Assembly: GCF_014647595.1 (NCBI RefSeq)
Contig: NZ_BMPM01000007.1
Location: forward strand, 1 to 64,000
Direction of reading: 5' to 3'
DNA length: 64,000 nucleotides
From: Paenarthrobacter histidinolovorans
GTDB taxonomy: Bacteria; Actinomycetota; Actinomycetes; Actinomycetales; Micrococcaceae
The notes under the pieces were generated by a model. The model worked only from the letters and a program-made list of their open reading frames with translations, did not search any database and was not told where the DNA came from. Shown here one piece after another: positions 25,299 through 33,058 of the stretch. Made by a program: the position numbers and the translations under genes. The first letter of the stretch is position 1. Every line of letters starts with the position of its first letter.

Positions 25299-25889
25299 CT
25301 ATTGGCCGCTGTTGTCCTGGGCAGGCGGTTGCCCGTAGCCCTGGGGTTGCCCGTAACCCTGCGTTTGCCCGTATCCCTGGGACTGGGCATAGCCTTGCGG
25401 CTGCTGCCCGTACCCCTGCACTTGCCCGTACCCCTGGGGCTGCCCATAACCCTGCTGGTAACCCGGCTGGTACGCCATGAACTGCCGGCCGGCTGCCGGT
25501 CCGAGATATTGGGCGGAGCCGTAAGAAAGCATAGGTACGAAGACCACCGGAAGCAGAACGAGTCCCACCGTGTAGCCGGCGTCTTTTCCGAAGCTCTTCG
25601 CGAGATCGTTCAGGGCCACAATGCTGAAGTAGATCCCGGCGAACGGGATGAGGAACAGCAAGTACCAGTGCCAAGGGCGTCCGGCGATCTCCAGCAGTTT
25701 GATCCCGTTGTAGACAGGTGTGAAAGCGGCCCAGGCCGGTCGGCCGGACTTGGTGAAGATTCCCATGTAGAGCACACCAATGATCGCGAAGATCACGGCG
25801 AAGTAGATCAGCATGAACAGCAGGGCCAGGCCGACCGTGGCAGCGGATCCCGCTCCGCTGGAAGAGTATGAGCTCAGGGGAATATTCAT
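25299..25889 (-). CDS. DUF5684 membrane protein with prion-like QGYGQ tail
   Basis: This 196-aa protein has about four membrane segments (residues 15-130) with the DUF5684-type core [34 protein letters not shown]. The C-terminal 55 residues are almost only Q, G, Y and P in repeats such as [11 protein letters not shown]. Low-complexity QGY tails can drive phase separation or protein contacts. DUF5684 proteins are unassigned. The start at ATG 25889 has no strong ribosome site. A 146-bp upstream region contains 14-bp tandem repeats. Confidence 0.8.
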   Translation of the reverse strand: MNIPLSSYSSSGAGSAATVGLALLFMLIYFAVIFAIIGVLYMGIFTKSGRPAWAAFTPVYNGIKLLEIAGRPWHWYLLFLIPFAGIYFSIVALNDLAKSFGKDAGYTVGLVLLPVVFVPMLSYGSAQYLGPAAGRQFMAYQPGYQQGYGQPQGYGQVQGYGQQPQGYAQSQGYGQTQGYGQPQGYGQPPAQDNSGQ

Positions 25890-25949
25890 ACGGTTGACAA
25901 TACGGGCCTGGCGTCGACTCCGCGATGGGCAGGACTCACCATCGGGTCA

Positions 25950-26019
25950 GGGCCCGGTTGCGAGGGCCCGGTTGCGAAGGCCCGGTTGCGAAGGCCTGGT
26001 TGCGGTGCCCCGGTTGCCG
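25950..26019. repeat. 14-bp tandem repeat (GGGCCCGGTTGCGA)
   Basis: Five units of 14 bp, progressively degenerate to the right, lie in the intergenic space between the DUF5684 start (25889) and the TetR stop (26036). With a 14-bp period it is unlikely to be coding. Function is unknown; it would affect the DUF5684 promoter region if copy number changed. Confidence 0.75.
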
Positions 26020-26035
26020 CAGCCCCCGAAGGGTT

Positions 26036-26665
26036 TCAGGCGCCTTCGGTGAGCGTCACTCCAGGGATGCCCGACTGTTCCGGCAGGGGACGCGAAGGGC
26101 GTTCGGTCCTGATGGCGTCCTCAATCAACGCCACAGGACGCTTCCAGGCTTCGGAACCCGGTTCCATGGTGTCGACGGCCCCGATCAGCATGGCCACCAG
26201 CCTGACCATGTCCTCGATGGTGATGTCCTTGCGCAGTGATCCCTGGCCCTGTCCGCGTTCCAGCAGGGTAGCCATGGACCCGATGAGGCCGCCGGTGATG
26301 CCCATCAGGAGACCTCGGCGTCCCGCGACTGCATCAAGCAGGTTGGCGTCTTCGCTGGCTACCCGCATCACGGCGTCGATGACGTTGATGAGGCCTTCGG
26401 TGGCGTCCATGCCGTCGGCGGCCGCAGCGGCCACTGGGTCCACGTGCTGGCGCAACTGACGCGACAATGCAGCGAGTACCAGTTGTTCTTTGTCGGAGAA
26501 GTTGCGGAACAACGTCGCGGGGCCAACTCCAGCGGTGGCGGCAATGGTCTGCAAGGGTACTTCGGGGCCGTATTCACGGAAGCACTGCCGGGCGGCGGTA
26601 ATGATCTTGTCTACGTTGCGTGCGGCGTCTGCCCTGAGGGGCTTGCGTTCAGAGGGCTGTTCCAT
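26036..26665 (-). CDS. TetR-family transcriptional regulator
   Basis: This 209-aa regulator has an N-terminal TetR helix-turn-helix (NVDKIITAARQCFREYGPEVPLQTIAATAGVGPATLFRNFSDKEQL) and a divergent ligand domain. I chose ATG 26665 because it begins the compact domain; the frame upstream to 26962 is antisense to the thiamine-binding gene. A repeated CGTTGTTA motif with dyad symmetry lies just upstream. It is divergent from the thiamine-binding protein gene, the probable target besides itself. Confidence 0.9.
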   Translation of the reverse strand: MEQPSERKPLRADAARNVDKIITAARQCFREYGPEVPLQTIAATAGVGPATLFRNFSDKEQLVLAALSRQLRQHVDPVAAAAADGMDATEGLINVIDAVMRVASEDANLLDAVAGRRGLLMGITGGLIGSMATLLERGQGQGSLRKDITIEDMVRLVAMLIGAVDTMEPGSEAWKRPVALIEDAIRTERPSRPLPEQSGIPGVTLTEGA

Positions 26666-26675
26666 GCTTGTCAGG

Positions 26676-26725
26676 GTAGCAACGGAGGCGTTCAGGCCCG
26701 TTGTTACGCGGGAGTACGTTGTTAT
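26676..26725. promoter_or_regulatory. Candidate TetR operator cluster
   Basis: GTAGCAACGG (26676-26685) and CCGTTGTTAC (26698-26707) form a dyad with one mismatch. A further direct copy, ACGTTGTTAT, lies at 26717-26726. All are within the 91-bp divergent region between the TetR gene and the thiamine-binding gene. Confidence 0.4.
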
Positions 26726-26756
26726 ATGACAAACCAGCACATGAAACACTGGATTC

Positions 26757-27089
26757 ATGTTGCTTGCATTCTCAGTTGCCCCTTCAGGCCAGCCCGCTGC
26801 CGCCGACAACGGTGGACCCACCCCTGACGCCTCAGTGCACGACGCCGTTGCAGCCGCCGTCAAGATCGTCCGCGAGTCCGGGCTGCCGAACCAGACGGAC
26901 TCCATGTTCACCACGATCGAAGGTGAATGGGATGAAGTTTTCGACGTCGTCAAGCGTGCCACTGAGGCGGTTGGACGCTACGGCAGTCGCGTCTCGCTGG
27001 TCATCAAGGCAGACATCCGCCCCGGTTACAGCGGCGAGTTGACCGGCAAAGTGGAGCGCCTGGAAGACGCCATCTCCGCTTCGGACTAG
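26757..27089 (+). CDS. Thiamine-binding (MTH1187/YqgV-like) protein
   Basis: This 110-aa ferredoxin-like-fold protein belongs to the DUF77/MTH1187 family, several members of which bind thiamine. Typical marks are LLAFSVAPSG at the start, DASVHDAVAAAVKIVRESGL, MFTTIEGEWDEVFDVVKRA and IKADIRPGYSGELTGKVERLE. It has no signal peptide and no thiamine biosynthesis gene nearby, so a storage or sensing role is only inference. It is followed 40 nt later by the methyltransferase gene in the same direction. Confidence 0.85.
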   Translation: MLLAFSVAPSGQPAAADNGGPTPDASVHDAVAAAVKIVRESGLPNQTDSMFTTIEGEWDEVFDVVKRATEAVGRYGSRVSLVIKADIRPGYSGELTGKVERLEDAISASD

Positions 27090-27129
27090 GTGCTTTCCCC
27101 GGCGGGCCGTCAGTGCAAGACTGGGGGCC

Positions 27130-27801
27130 ATGATTGAACACGTGGCCGAACCCGGCTGGGTAGACGTCGAACGCTACCTGACGGACGTCGTCGTCCATCC
27201 CGAACCTGCCCACCAACGTGCGGTGACCTCTGCGCTGGAGGCCGGCATGCCGGCTATAGAGGTGGCGCCCAACGCCGGCAAGTTGCTTCGGATGCTGGTG
27301 CAGATGTCCGGAGCCAGGCGGGTGCTGGAGATTGGAACGCTGGCCGGTTTCAGCAGTATGTGGATGGCTCAGGGACTGCCCGACGACGGCAGGATCGTGA
27401 CGTGCGAATACCTCCGGAAGCACGCCGACGTGGCCCGCGCCAACCTTGACGCCGCCGGTGTTGGCCACAAAGTGGACATCAGGGTGGGTGCTGCCTTGGA
27501 CACACTTCCGACCCTTGCCGGCCAGGAGGCGTTCGACTTTGTGTTCATTGATGCGGACAAGGAAAACGACGCCAACTACCTCGACTGGGCCGTCCGGCTG
27601 GGCCGCCCCGGCACGGTGATCGTGATGGACAACGTGATCTGGGACGGTGCCATCCTGGAGCCCGGGCGGGACGAGACGAATGCGCCCGGAATTGTGAAGG
27701 CGCTGGAAATGATGGGGCAGGATCCCCGTCTGGATGCCACTGCCATCCAGACGGTTGGCAGCAAGGGCTGGGACGGATTCGCGATCGCGAGGGTGCGGTA
27801 G
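27130..27801 (+). CDS. O-methyltransferase (class I, SAM-dependent)
   Basis: This 223-aa member of the catechol/caffeoyl-CoA O-methyltransferase family has SAM motif I (VLEIGTLAGFSSMWMAQGL), the acidic loop (TCEYLRKHADVARANLDAAG), and the metal-binding FDFVFIDADKENDANYLDWAV with Asp-Asp plus later NVIWDGAI. Length is typical for bacterial members. The acceptor substrate is unknown. It abuts the GNAT gene with no gap (stop 27799-27801, next ATG 27802). Confidence 0.92.
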   Translation: MIEHVAEPGWVDVERYLTDVVVHPEPAHQRAVTSALEAGMPAIEVAPNAGKLLRMLVQMSGARRVLEIGTLAGFSSMWMAQGLPDDGRIVTCEYLRKHADVARANLDAAGVGHKVDIRVGAALDTLPTLAGQEAFDFVFIDADKENDANYLDWAVRLGRPGTVIVMDNVIWDGAILEPGRDETNAPGIVKALEMMGQDPRLDATAIQTVGSKGWDGFAIARVR

Positions 27802-28305
27802 ATGGACTTCACCCTTCGCCCGGCGACGGTGGACGATGCGCGCGCAATGGCCGTGATGCACCTCCAGTCGTGGCGCGAGAGTTACGGACGGCTCCTGCCC
27901 GATGAGTTCTTTGCCAGGCAGGAAGCAGGTTTGCCCCAACGCATCGACAAGTACAGGGAGTACATTGCCGCGGGCCATGCAAGGATGCTGGCTTTCGGGC
28001 CCGATGGCGACCTGGTGGGGCTTGGAGCGGCTGGTCAGGGCGACGACGAGGACCGCCCGTGTGAGACGGAATTGTTCATGCTTTACACCTTGGAGCGGAT
28101 CCACGGCAGGGGTGTTGGACAAGCGCTGGTGGATGCCTTGATCGGGGACGGTCCGGCCTATCTGTGGGTCCTGGACGATAACCCGCGGGCCCAGGCTTTC
28201 TACCGCCGCAACGGATTCGTCCCCGACGGCAGGCGCCAGTTGTGTGACCCGTCGTGGTATTCGCTGCCCGAACACCGGATGGTGCGTCCCGGCGTCGGGT
28301 CCTGA
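27802..28305 (+). CDS. GNAT-family N-acetyltransferase
   Basis: This 167-aa acetyltransferase has the GNAT fold: TLRPATVDDARAMAVMHLQSWRESY at the N-terminus, an acetyl-CoA loop in RIHGRGVGQALVDALIG (the R/QxxGxG/A pattern), and the C-terminal VLDDNPRAQAFYRRNGFVPDG. The substrate is unknown. It begins directly after the methyltransferase stop, so the two are made together. It is convergent with the small membrane-protein gene with a 1-nt gap. Confidence 0.92.
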   Translation: MDFTLRPATVDDARAMAVMHLQSWRESYGRLLPDEFFARQEAGLPQRIDKYREYIAAGHARMLAFGPDGDLVGLGAAGQGDDEDRPCETELFMLYTLERIHGRGVGQALVDALIGDGPAYLWVLDDNPRAQAFYRRNGFVPDGRRQLCDPSWYSLPEHRMVRPGVGS

Positions 28306-28306
28306 G

Positions 28307-28477
28307 TCAGTGGTCGCTCTCCTCGGGCTGTTCCATATCCAGAGGCGAGTCCATATCCAGCGGTGAATCGAGCAGGCTGGGCGGTTTGGGCACCCGTGCG
28401 AGCAGGAGGCAGACCACCGTCAGCCACGCCACTGCTGCCGTCAATACCTCCGCCCACACCGATGCTCCAAGGTTCAT
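28307..28477 (-). CDS. Small single-pass membrane protein (56 aa)
   Basis: This 56-aa protein starts at ATG 28477 and ends one base from the GNAT stop. It has an N-terminal hydrophobic helix (about residues 7-27, SVWAEVLTAAVAWLTVVCLL), a short basic junction (ARVPKPP), then an acidic tail that duplicates DSPLDM and ends EQPEESDH. The helix and charged tail make chance unlikely even though no strong ribosome site is visible. I do not recognise a family. Confidence 0.6.
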   Translation of the reverse strand: MNLGASVWAEVLTAAVAWLTVVCLLLARVPKPPSLLDSPLDMDSPLDMEQPEESDH

Positions 28478-28595
28478 GCAGCGATCATATGGCTCAACGG
28501 GACGAATTTGTAAGTATCCTTACTACTAATGTGACTGAACCGGGTAACACGGCACTCCACTAGGCTGGAACCATGGATCAGGCAGGGCGGAAATA

Positions 28596-29471
28596 GTGGC
28601 GAAACGCGGAAAAAGGTCGACGGCGGGAGTCGTCGAGGTGCCTTCCGGCACCCGTCCTGACGGCCCGGTGGAAGGCGTCTACTACATCGATACCGGCGAT
28701 TGTGAATTGCTGCAGGACCAGGACAACTCCAATGGCTGGTTGCTGAAGATCAACGGCGTCATGAGCTCACACATCGACCTCGCCGATCCTCTGTTCCTGG
28801 ACTTCGAGTACATGCGGTGGATTGCCGCCCTGGTGGAATCGCGATGGCCCCGCGAACACAAGCCCAAGCTGCGTGCCCTCCATCTGGGCGGTGGAGCGTG
28901 TTCCATGGCGCGGTACTTCCACGCGGCGTACCCCGAAGCACGGCAGGTGGTGGTGGAGCTTGACGGCAAGTTGGCCGACTACGTCCGCGGCTGGTTCGAT
29001 TTACCCAAGGCGCCGTTGCTGCGCATCCGCGTAGGAGAAGCCCGGGAAGTCACCGAGTCCCTCACTCCGGATACCCGGGACCTCATCATCCGCGACGTCT
29101 TCGCCGGGGCCTTCACCCCACGCGCGCTGACCACCCGGGAGTTCACCGCACATGCGGATGCTGTGCTGGCTGCTGACGGACTGTATGTGGTCAATTCAGG
29201 GGACGCGCCGGACCTGAAGAATGCCCGTGCTGACGCGGCCACCATCGCCGACACCTTCGAGCACACCATGATCATCGCTGATCCCGCCATGCTCAAGGGG
29301 CGACGATACGGCAACATGATCATGGCCGGCAGCCATGTTCCTTTCGGTGATGATCCCACGCTGGCCCGCAGGCTGCTGGGCGGCGGCGTGCCGGCCCACA
29401 TCTGGGATGATGCCAAGGTCCGGGCCTTCGCGGCCGGCACCCCGGTGAGGCACGATCCCCCGGCGGAGTGA
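28596..29471 (+). CDS. Spermidine-synthase-like methyl/aminopropyltransferase-fold protein
   Basis: This 291-aa protein has a Rossmann fold of the spermidine synthase superfamily: HLGGGACSMARYFHAAYPEARQVVVELDGKLADYVRGWF, then IIRDVFAGAFTPRALTTREF as the catalytic-loop equivalent. It lacks the long N-terminal membrane part of fused MFS/SpeE proteins and no speD is nearby, so polyamine synthesis is uncertain. The start is GTG 28596, after GGGCGGAAATA. A 7-codon ORF (28573-28596) ends in TAG overlapping this GTG. It is convergent with the ABC transporter, 2 nt apart. Confidence 0.82.
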   Translation: MAKRGKRSTAGVVEVPSGTRPDGPVEGVYYIDTGDCELLQDQDNSNGWLLKINGVMSSHIDLADPLFLDFEYMRWIAALVESRWPREHKPKLRALHLGGGACSMARYFHAAYPEARQVVVELDGKLADYVRGWFDLPKAPLLRIRVGEAREVTESLTPDTRDLIIRDVFAGAFTPRALTTREFTAHADAVLAADGLYVVNSGDAPDLKNARADAATIADTFEHTMIIADPAMLKGRRYGNMIMAGSHVPFGDDPTLARRLLGGGVPAHIWDDAKVRAFAAGTPVRHDPPAE

Positions 29472-29473
29472 AG

Positions 29474-31252
29474 CTAGCCGCGGCTCAGGGAACTGTTCCA
29501 AGCCTCCCACAGGGTGGCATACCGGCCGCCGTTGGCCAACAACTCCTGGTGCGGGCCGGACTCAACAAGCCGCCCGTGCTCCATCACCACCACCGTATCC
29601 GCCGAGGCTGCCTGCGACAGCCGGTGCGCGATCACCACGGACGTTCTGCCTGCCAGGGCAGCTTCCGCCGCCTGGTCTAGCATCGCGGCCGAACCAGTCC
29701 CCGCCTCTGCCGTCGCTTCGTCCAGGACGGCGATCGGGGGGTCCTTAAGCAGGAGCCGCGCGAGGGCTACTTGTTGAGCCTGCTCAGGCGTGAGCTGGTG
29801 GCCGCCGGCACCTACGGGAGTCTCCAGGCCGTCGTCGAGCGTTTCACTCCAGGTAGCCCCCACAGCGTGCAGGACCTGCCGCAATTCCTGGGTGGAAGCG
29901 TCGGGCTTGGCGAGCCTGAGGTCTTCTGCGAGGGTGCCGGAAAAGACATGCACTTCCTGGCTCACCATGGCGATGTGCTGATGCAGCTCCGCGGGGTGGG
30001 CGCTGGCGGCGTTGAGGCCCCCGACCAAGGCAGTTCCGCCCTGTGGCCGTTCCAGGCCCATGATGACCTTGGCCAGGGTGGTCTTGCCTGCCCCTGACGT
30101 TCCCACAATGGCCACCCGTTCGCCGGCCTTGATCATGAGGGAGACGCCGTCGAGGGCAGGACGTTGGCCGGGGTAGGCGAAGAAGACATCGTCCAGGACA
30201 ATTCCGGTGTCCGTTTCCGGGGTGGTCCCGCTGGGTGCCTGGCTGGTCCTGATGCGGGGAGCAGCCGCGCCTGCCGATTGTGTCAGCCCGAACATCCGGC
30301 CCAGGCCCGCGGCCGCTTTCTGGAGCTCGTCGAACTGTCCCAGGACCAGGCCAATCGGATCGAACAAGCGGTAGAAATACAGTGCGGCCGCAGTCGCCGC
30401 CCCAATGGTCACGGCGCCCTCGGCATGAAGCCAGAACCCCACCAGCAAAACGGCGGACAGCCCGATGAGCTCGGCCAGGTTCAGGCGGTTGTAGAACCGG
30501 GTCAGGTAGCCGACCCCGCGCAGTGAATGGCCGATATTCTCACGGGAGGCCGCCGCAACAAGGTCCGCGTGGCGTTCACCAAGCCCCAGCGCCACGACCG
30601 ACGACGAACCTTGGACGGTCTCGATGATCTGTTCAGTCCTGCTGGCCTCGGTGATCCGCACCGTACGGTAGATGGGGGCTGTCCGCTTGAGAAACCAGCG
30701 CAGTGTAATGACCTGCAACGGTGCCGCAACCAGCACTGCAACGGCGAACCGCCAGTCGATCACCCCCAAGCCCAACAGCGTCACGGCAATGGTGAATGCT
30801 GCGCTGGTGAACGCGGGCAACACGCGGGAGATAGCCTCACTGACTGCCTCCACATCGCCTGAAACGCGGGCAACGACGTCGCCGATCCCTGCTTTTTCCA
30901 GCTGTGCCAGCGGCTTGCGCACTGCTGCGGCAAACACGTCCTCGCGCAGTCCGGCCAGGGCTTCCTCGCAGATCCGCGCCAGGAGGTTCTGTCCCAGAAT
31001 GCCCAGAAGGGCGCCCAGGCCGCCGGCCGCCAGCAAGGCAACAGCCAGCCACAGCAGTGGCAGGACGTCTCCGCCCGTGGCTGCGATATTGACCATCATG
31101 CCCAGGATTGCCGGTGCCGCCAGCCCGCAGCAGGATGCCGCCAGCAACACCACGATGGTCAGCGTGAGCCTGCCCGGGCGGTGAGCCAGCAAGCGCCACA
31201 TGGCCTTCCGCGTTTCGCGGGGTGAGGCAATGGGAAGGATTTCCGTGCTCAC
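29474..31252 (-). CDS. ABC exporter-type ATPase/permease, subunit B (siderophore island)
   Basis: This 592-aa half-transporter has an N-terminal six-helix exporter domain (about residues 20-310) and a C-terminal ATPase. Walker A is intact (GTSGAGKTTL) and Walker B has its catalytic Glu (IAVLDEATAE), but the signature motif is degenerate (LTPEQ in place of LSGGQ). It starts at GTG 31252, overlapping the upstream subunit stop (GTGA). Together the two halves resemble IrtAB-type heterodimers that move or import siderophores in mycobacteria. Position beside an AraC regulator, an IdeR-like box and a siderophore uptake operon supports an iron role. Confidence 0.87.
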   Translation of the reverse strand: MSTEILPIASPRETRKAMWRLLAHRPGRLTLTIVVLLAASCCGLAAPAILGMMVNIAATGGDVLPLLWLAVALLAAGGLGALLGILGQNLLARICEEALAGLREDVFAAAVRKPLAQLEKAGIGDVVARVSGDVEAVSEAISRVLPAFTSAAFTIAVTLLGLGVIDWRFAVAVLVAAPLQVITLRWFLKRTAPIYRTVRITEASRTEQIIETVQGSSSVVALGLGERHADLVAAASRENIGHSLRGVGYLTRFYNRLNLAELIGLSAVLLVGFWLHAEGAVTIGAATAAALYFYRLFDPIGLVLGQFDELQKAAAGLGRMFGLTQSAGAAAPRIRTSQAPSGTTPETDTGIVLDDVFFAYPGQRPALDGVSLMIKAGERVAIVGTSGAGKTTLAKVIMGLERPQGGTALVGGLNAASAHPAELHQHIAMVSQEVHVFSGTLAEDLRLAKPDASTQELRQVLHAVGATWSETLDDGLETPVGAGGHQLTPEQAQQVALARLLLKDPPIAVLDEATAEAGTGSAAMLDQAAEAALAGRTSVVIAHRLSQAASADTVVVMEHGRLVESGPHQELLANGGRYATLWEAWNSSLSRG

Positions 31253-33018
31253 GAACCCACCACCTGGCGGTAGCCGTCTGAGGTGGCAAGCAGGCCGCGG
31301 TGGGTGCCGCTTTCCGGCGTTCCGTCCGCACCCATGAGCACTACGCGGTGGCACGCTGCGAGCAGGGTGGGGCTGGTTGTCACCAGCACCAGCGCCTTGT
31401 CCGGGAAGTTCCGCAGACCGTCAGCGATCACAGCTTCTGTCGCGGTGTCGACGGCGGTGGTGGGGTCGTGGAGCACCAGCACCGGTTGCTGCTGGTGCAG
31501 CGAGCGGCCCAGGACCAGCCGTTGCCGCTGGCCACCTGAGAGGCTCTGGCCGTGGCCGGTCAGGACGGTTTCAGTGCCTTCGGACAGTCGGGACACGAAG
31601 TCCCCGACGGCGGCAGCGGCCATGGCGCGTTCCTCCAGTTGCGGGGCGGTTGCTGCGACGTTTTCGCGGACGCTGCCCCGGAACAGTACGCCGTCGTGGT
31701 TGTCGGCGAAGACCATGGATCGGACGTGGCCGGGGTCCAGCCCTGCGGCATCCTGGCCATCAATGGAGATGAGGCCTGGCGCGGTGGGTACGCGGACGCC
31801 AAGGGTGTCCACCAAAAGCCTCGCCTGCGTGCTGTCGGGGAGGACGATGCCCACGATCTCCCCGGCGGATGCCGTGAAGGCGGGGAGGGTACTGTCAGCT
31901 GCGCCCCTGTGGATCTCGAGCAGCGGGGTGCTGGCCGCCGCGGACCTTGCCACCGCCGTCGTGCGCTCTTTCGTCCCAAGTGAGGCGGACTGTCCGGTGG
32001 CCGGCACTGCGGCCGGTTCCTCCAGCACAGCTGCGATCCGGGCCGCTGAGGCGCGCTTTTGAGCCAGTTCCACGCTGAGGAAACCGAGCGAGGTCATGGG
32101 TCCTTGGACGAATTGGGCGACGCCAACAACGGCCACGAGCTGGCCAACGCTGATACTGCCTTGGACCGCGAACCAGGCCGCGAAGAAGGCGATTCCGGCC
32201 AGGAACGCAGCGGAGAGGGCGGTGCTTGCTCCCGTATACGCGGACTTGGCGCGGATGGCTTTCAGGGCCGACGCCAGCGAGTTCCGGCTCGCGGAGCGGT
32301 AGCGGGTGATGGCTGCGTCTTCGGCGCCGAGACCCTTCAGGGGGCGGGACCCGGTGATGAAATCCGTTGCCAAGGCTCCGGCCCGCGCGGCCGTGGACTG
32401 TTCGACGTCGCTGCGGTTTTCCAGGGGTTTGGTGAGATGGTGCATGACCAGCAGCATCACAGGGGTCGCCAGGAGGACGGCCAGCCCCAAGGGCACGGAG
32501 ATCAGCAGCAACGTGATGGCAGAAGTGGCCACTCCGGCCACGGCAGCCAGGCCACCACTGATCAGCCATGAGAGTCCGGCAACCCTGTCGGCGTCGGAGG
32601 ATGCAATGGCGACGATTTCTCCGGGTGCGCGCCGGGCGGCCATTCCACGTGGGTGAAGGGTTCGTCCCACCACCAACTGGCGGAGGTCGTGCGAGCCGTA
32701 ATTGAAGGAACGTTCGGTGGCCAGGGTTCCCAGCCGCCACGAGAGTGCCAGCACAACGAACACCACTGCCAGGGCGCCGAGCCACGCAAGGAGGGCGCCG
32801 GCGTCGTTGGGTTGGATGGCGTTGTCCACCGCCGCGCCGATGGTGGCCGGTACCAGAGCCTCGCTGATTTGGTGCAGCGCGAGTCCGGCGCAGCCACCCA
32901 GCAGCAGCTTCCAGCGGCCATTCGCGAACAAGGCGAACGTGAAGATCCGGGATACCTTCCACGGTGCTTGCTTGTTGCGCCCGGTTGGGCAGGGCTGAAG
33001 AGCGGAACTGGAAGGCAT
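31249..33018 (-). CDS. ABC exporter-type ATPase/permease, subunit A (degenerate ATP site)
   Basis: This 589-aa half-transporter has six helices followed by an ATPase whose own nucleotide site is ruined. The Walker A position reads VLPDSTQARLL without GKT/S, and Walker B is LVLHDPTT with Pro where the catalytic Glu belongs. The signature LSGGQRQRL is perfect. Subunit B has the complementary pattern, so the dimer keeps one working ATP site. The start is uncertain: GTG 33039, ATG 33027 and ATG 33018 are in frame. The first two lie inside or at the edge of the IdeR-like box, so 33018 is used here. Confidence 0.85.
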   Translation of the reverse strand: MPSSSALQPCPTGRNKQAPWKVSRIFTFALFANGRWKLLLGGCAGLALHQISEALVPATIGAAVDNAIQPNDAGALLAWLGALAVVFVVLALSWRLGTLATERSFNYGSHDLRQLVVGRTLHPRGMAARRAPGEIVAIASSDADRVAGLSWLISGGLAAVAGVATSAITLLLISVPLGLAVLLATPVMLLVMHHLTKPLENRSDVEQSTAARAGALATDFITGSRPLKGLGAEDAAITRYRSASRNSLASALKAIRAKSAYTGASTALSAAFLAGIAFFAAWFAVQGSISVGQLVAVVGVAQFVQGPMTSLGFLSVELAQKRASAARIAAVLEEPAAVPATGQSASLGTKERTTAVARSAAASTPLLEIHRGAADSTLPAFTASAGEIVGIVLPDSTQARLLVDTLGVRVPTAPGLISIDGQDAAGLDPGHVRSMVFADNHDGVLFRGSVRENVAATAPQLEERAMAAAAVGDFVSRLSEGTETVLTGHGQSLSGGQRQRLVLGRSLHQQQPVLVLHDPTTAVDTATEAVIADGLRNFPDKALVLVTTSPTLLAACHRVVLMGADGTPESGTHRGLLATSDGYRQVVGS

Positions 33019-33024
33019 GCTTAC

Positions 33025-33043
33025 CATAGTAAGGCTCACCTAA
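33025..33043. promoter_or_regulatory. IdeR/DtxR-like iron box in divergent promoter
   Basis: On the minus strand the 19-mer TTAGGTGAGCCTTACTATG matches the IdeR/DtxR consensus (TTAGGTTAGGCTAACCTAA) at 13 of 19 positions by my count. It overlaps the presumed -10 (TACTAT) of the ABC operon and lies 16 nt before the AraC start, so iron-loaded repressor could block both directions. Confidence 0.65.
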
Positions 33044-33058
33044 CTTCGAGAAGGCCAG

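Noticed and set aside
25950..26019. 14-bp tandem repeat as a plasmid-type iteron origin
   Set aside because: There is no replication gene or AT-rich region nearby; the repeat is GC-rich and lies between ordinary chromosomal genes.
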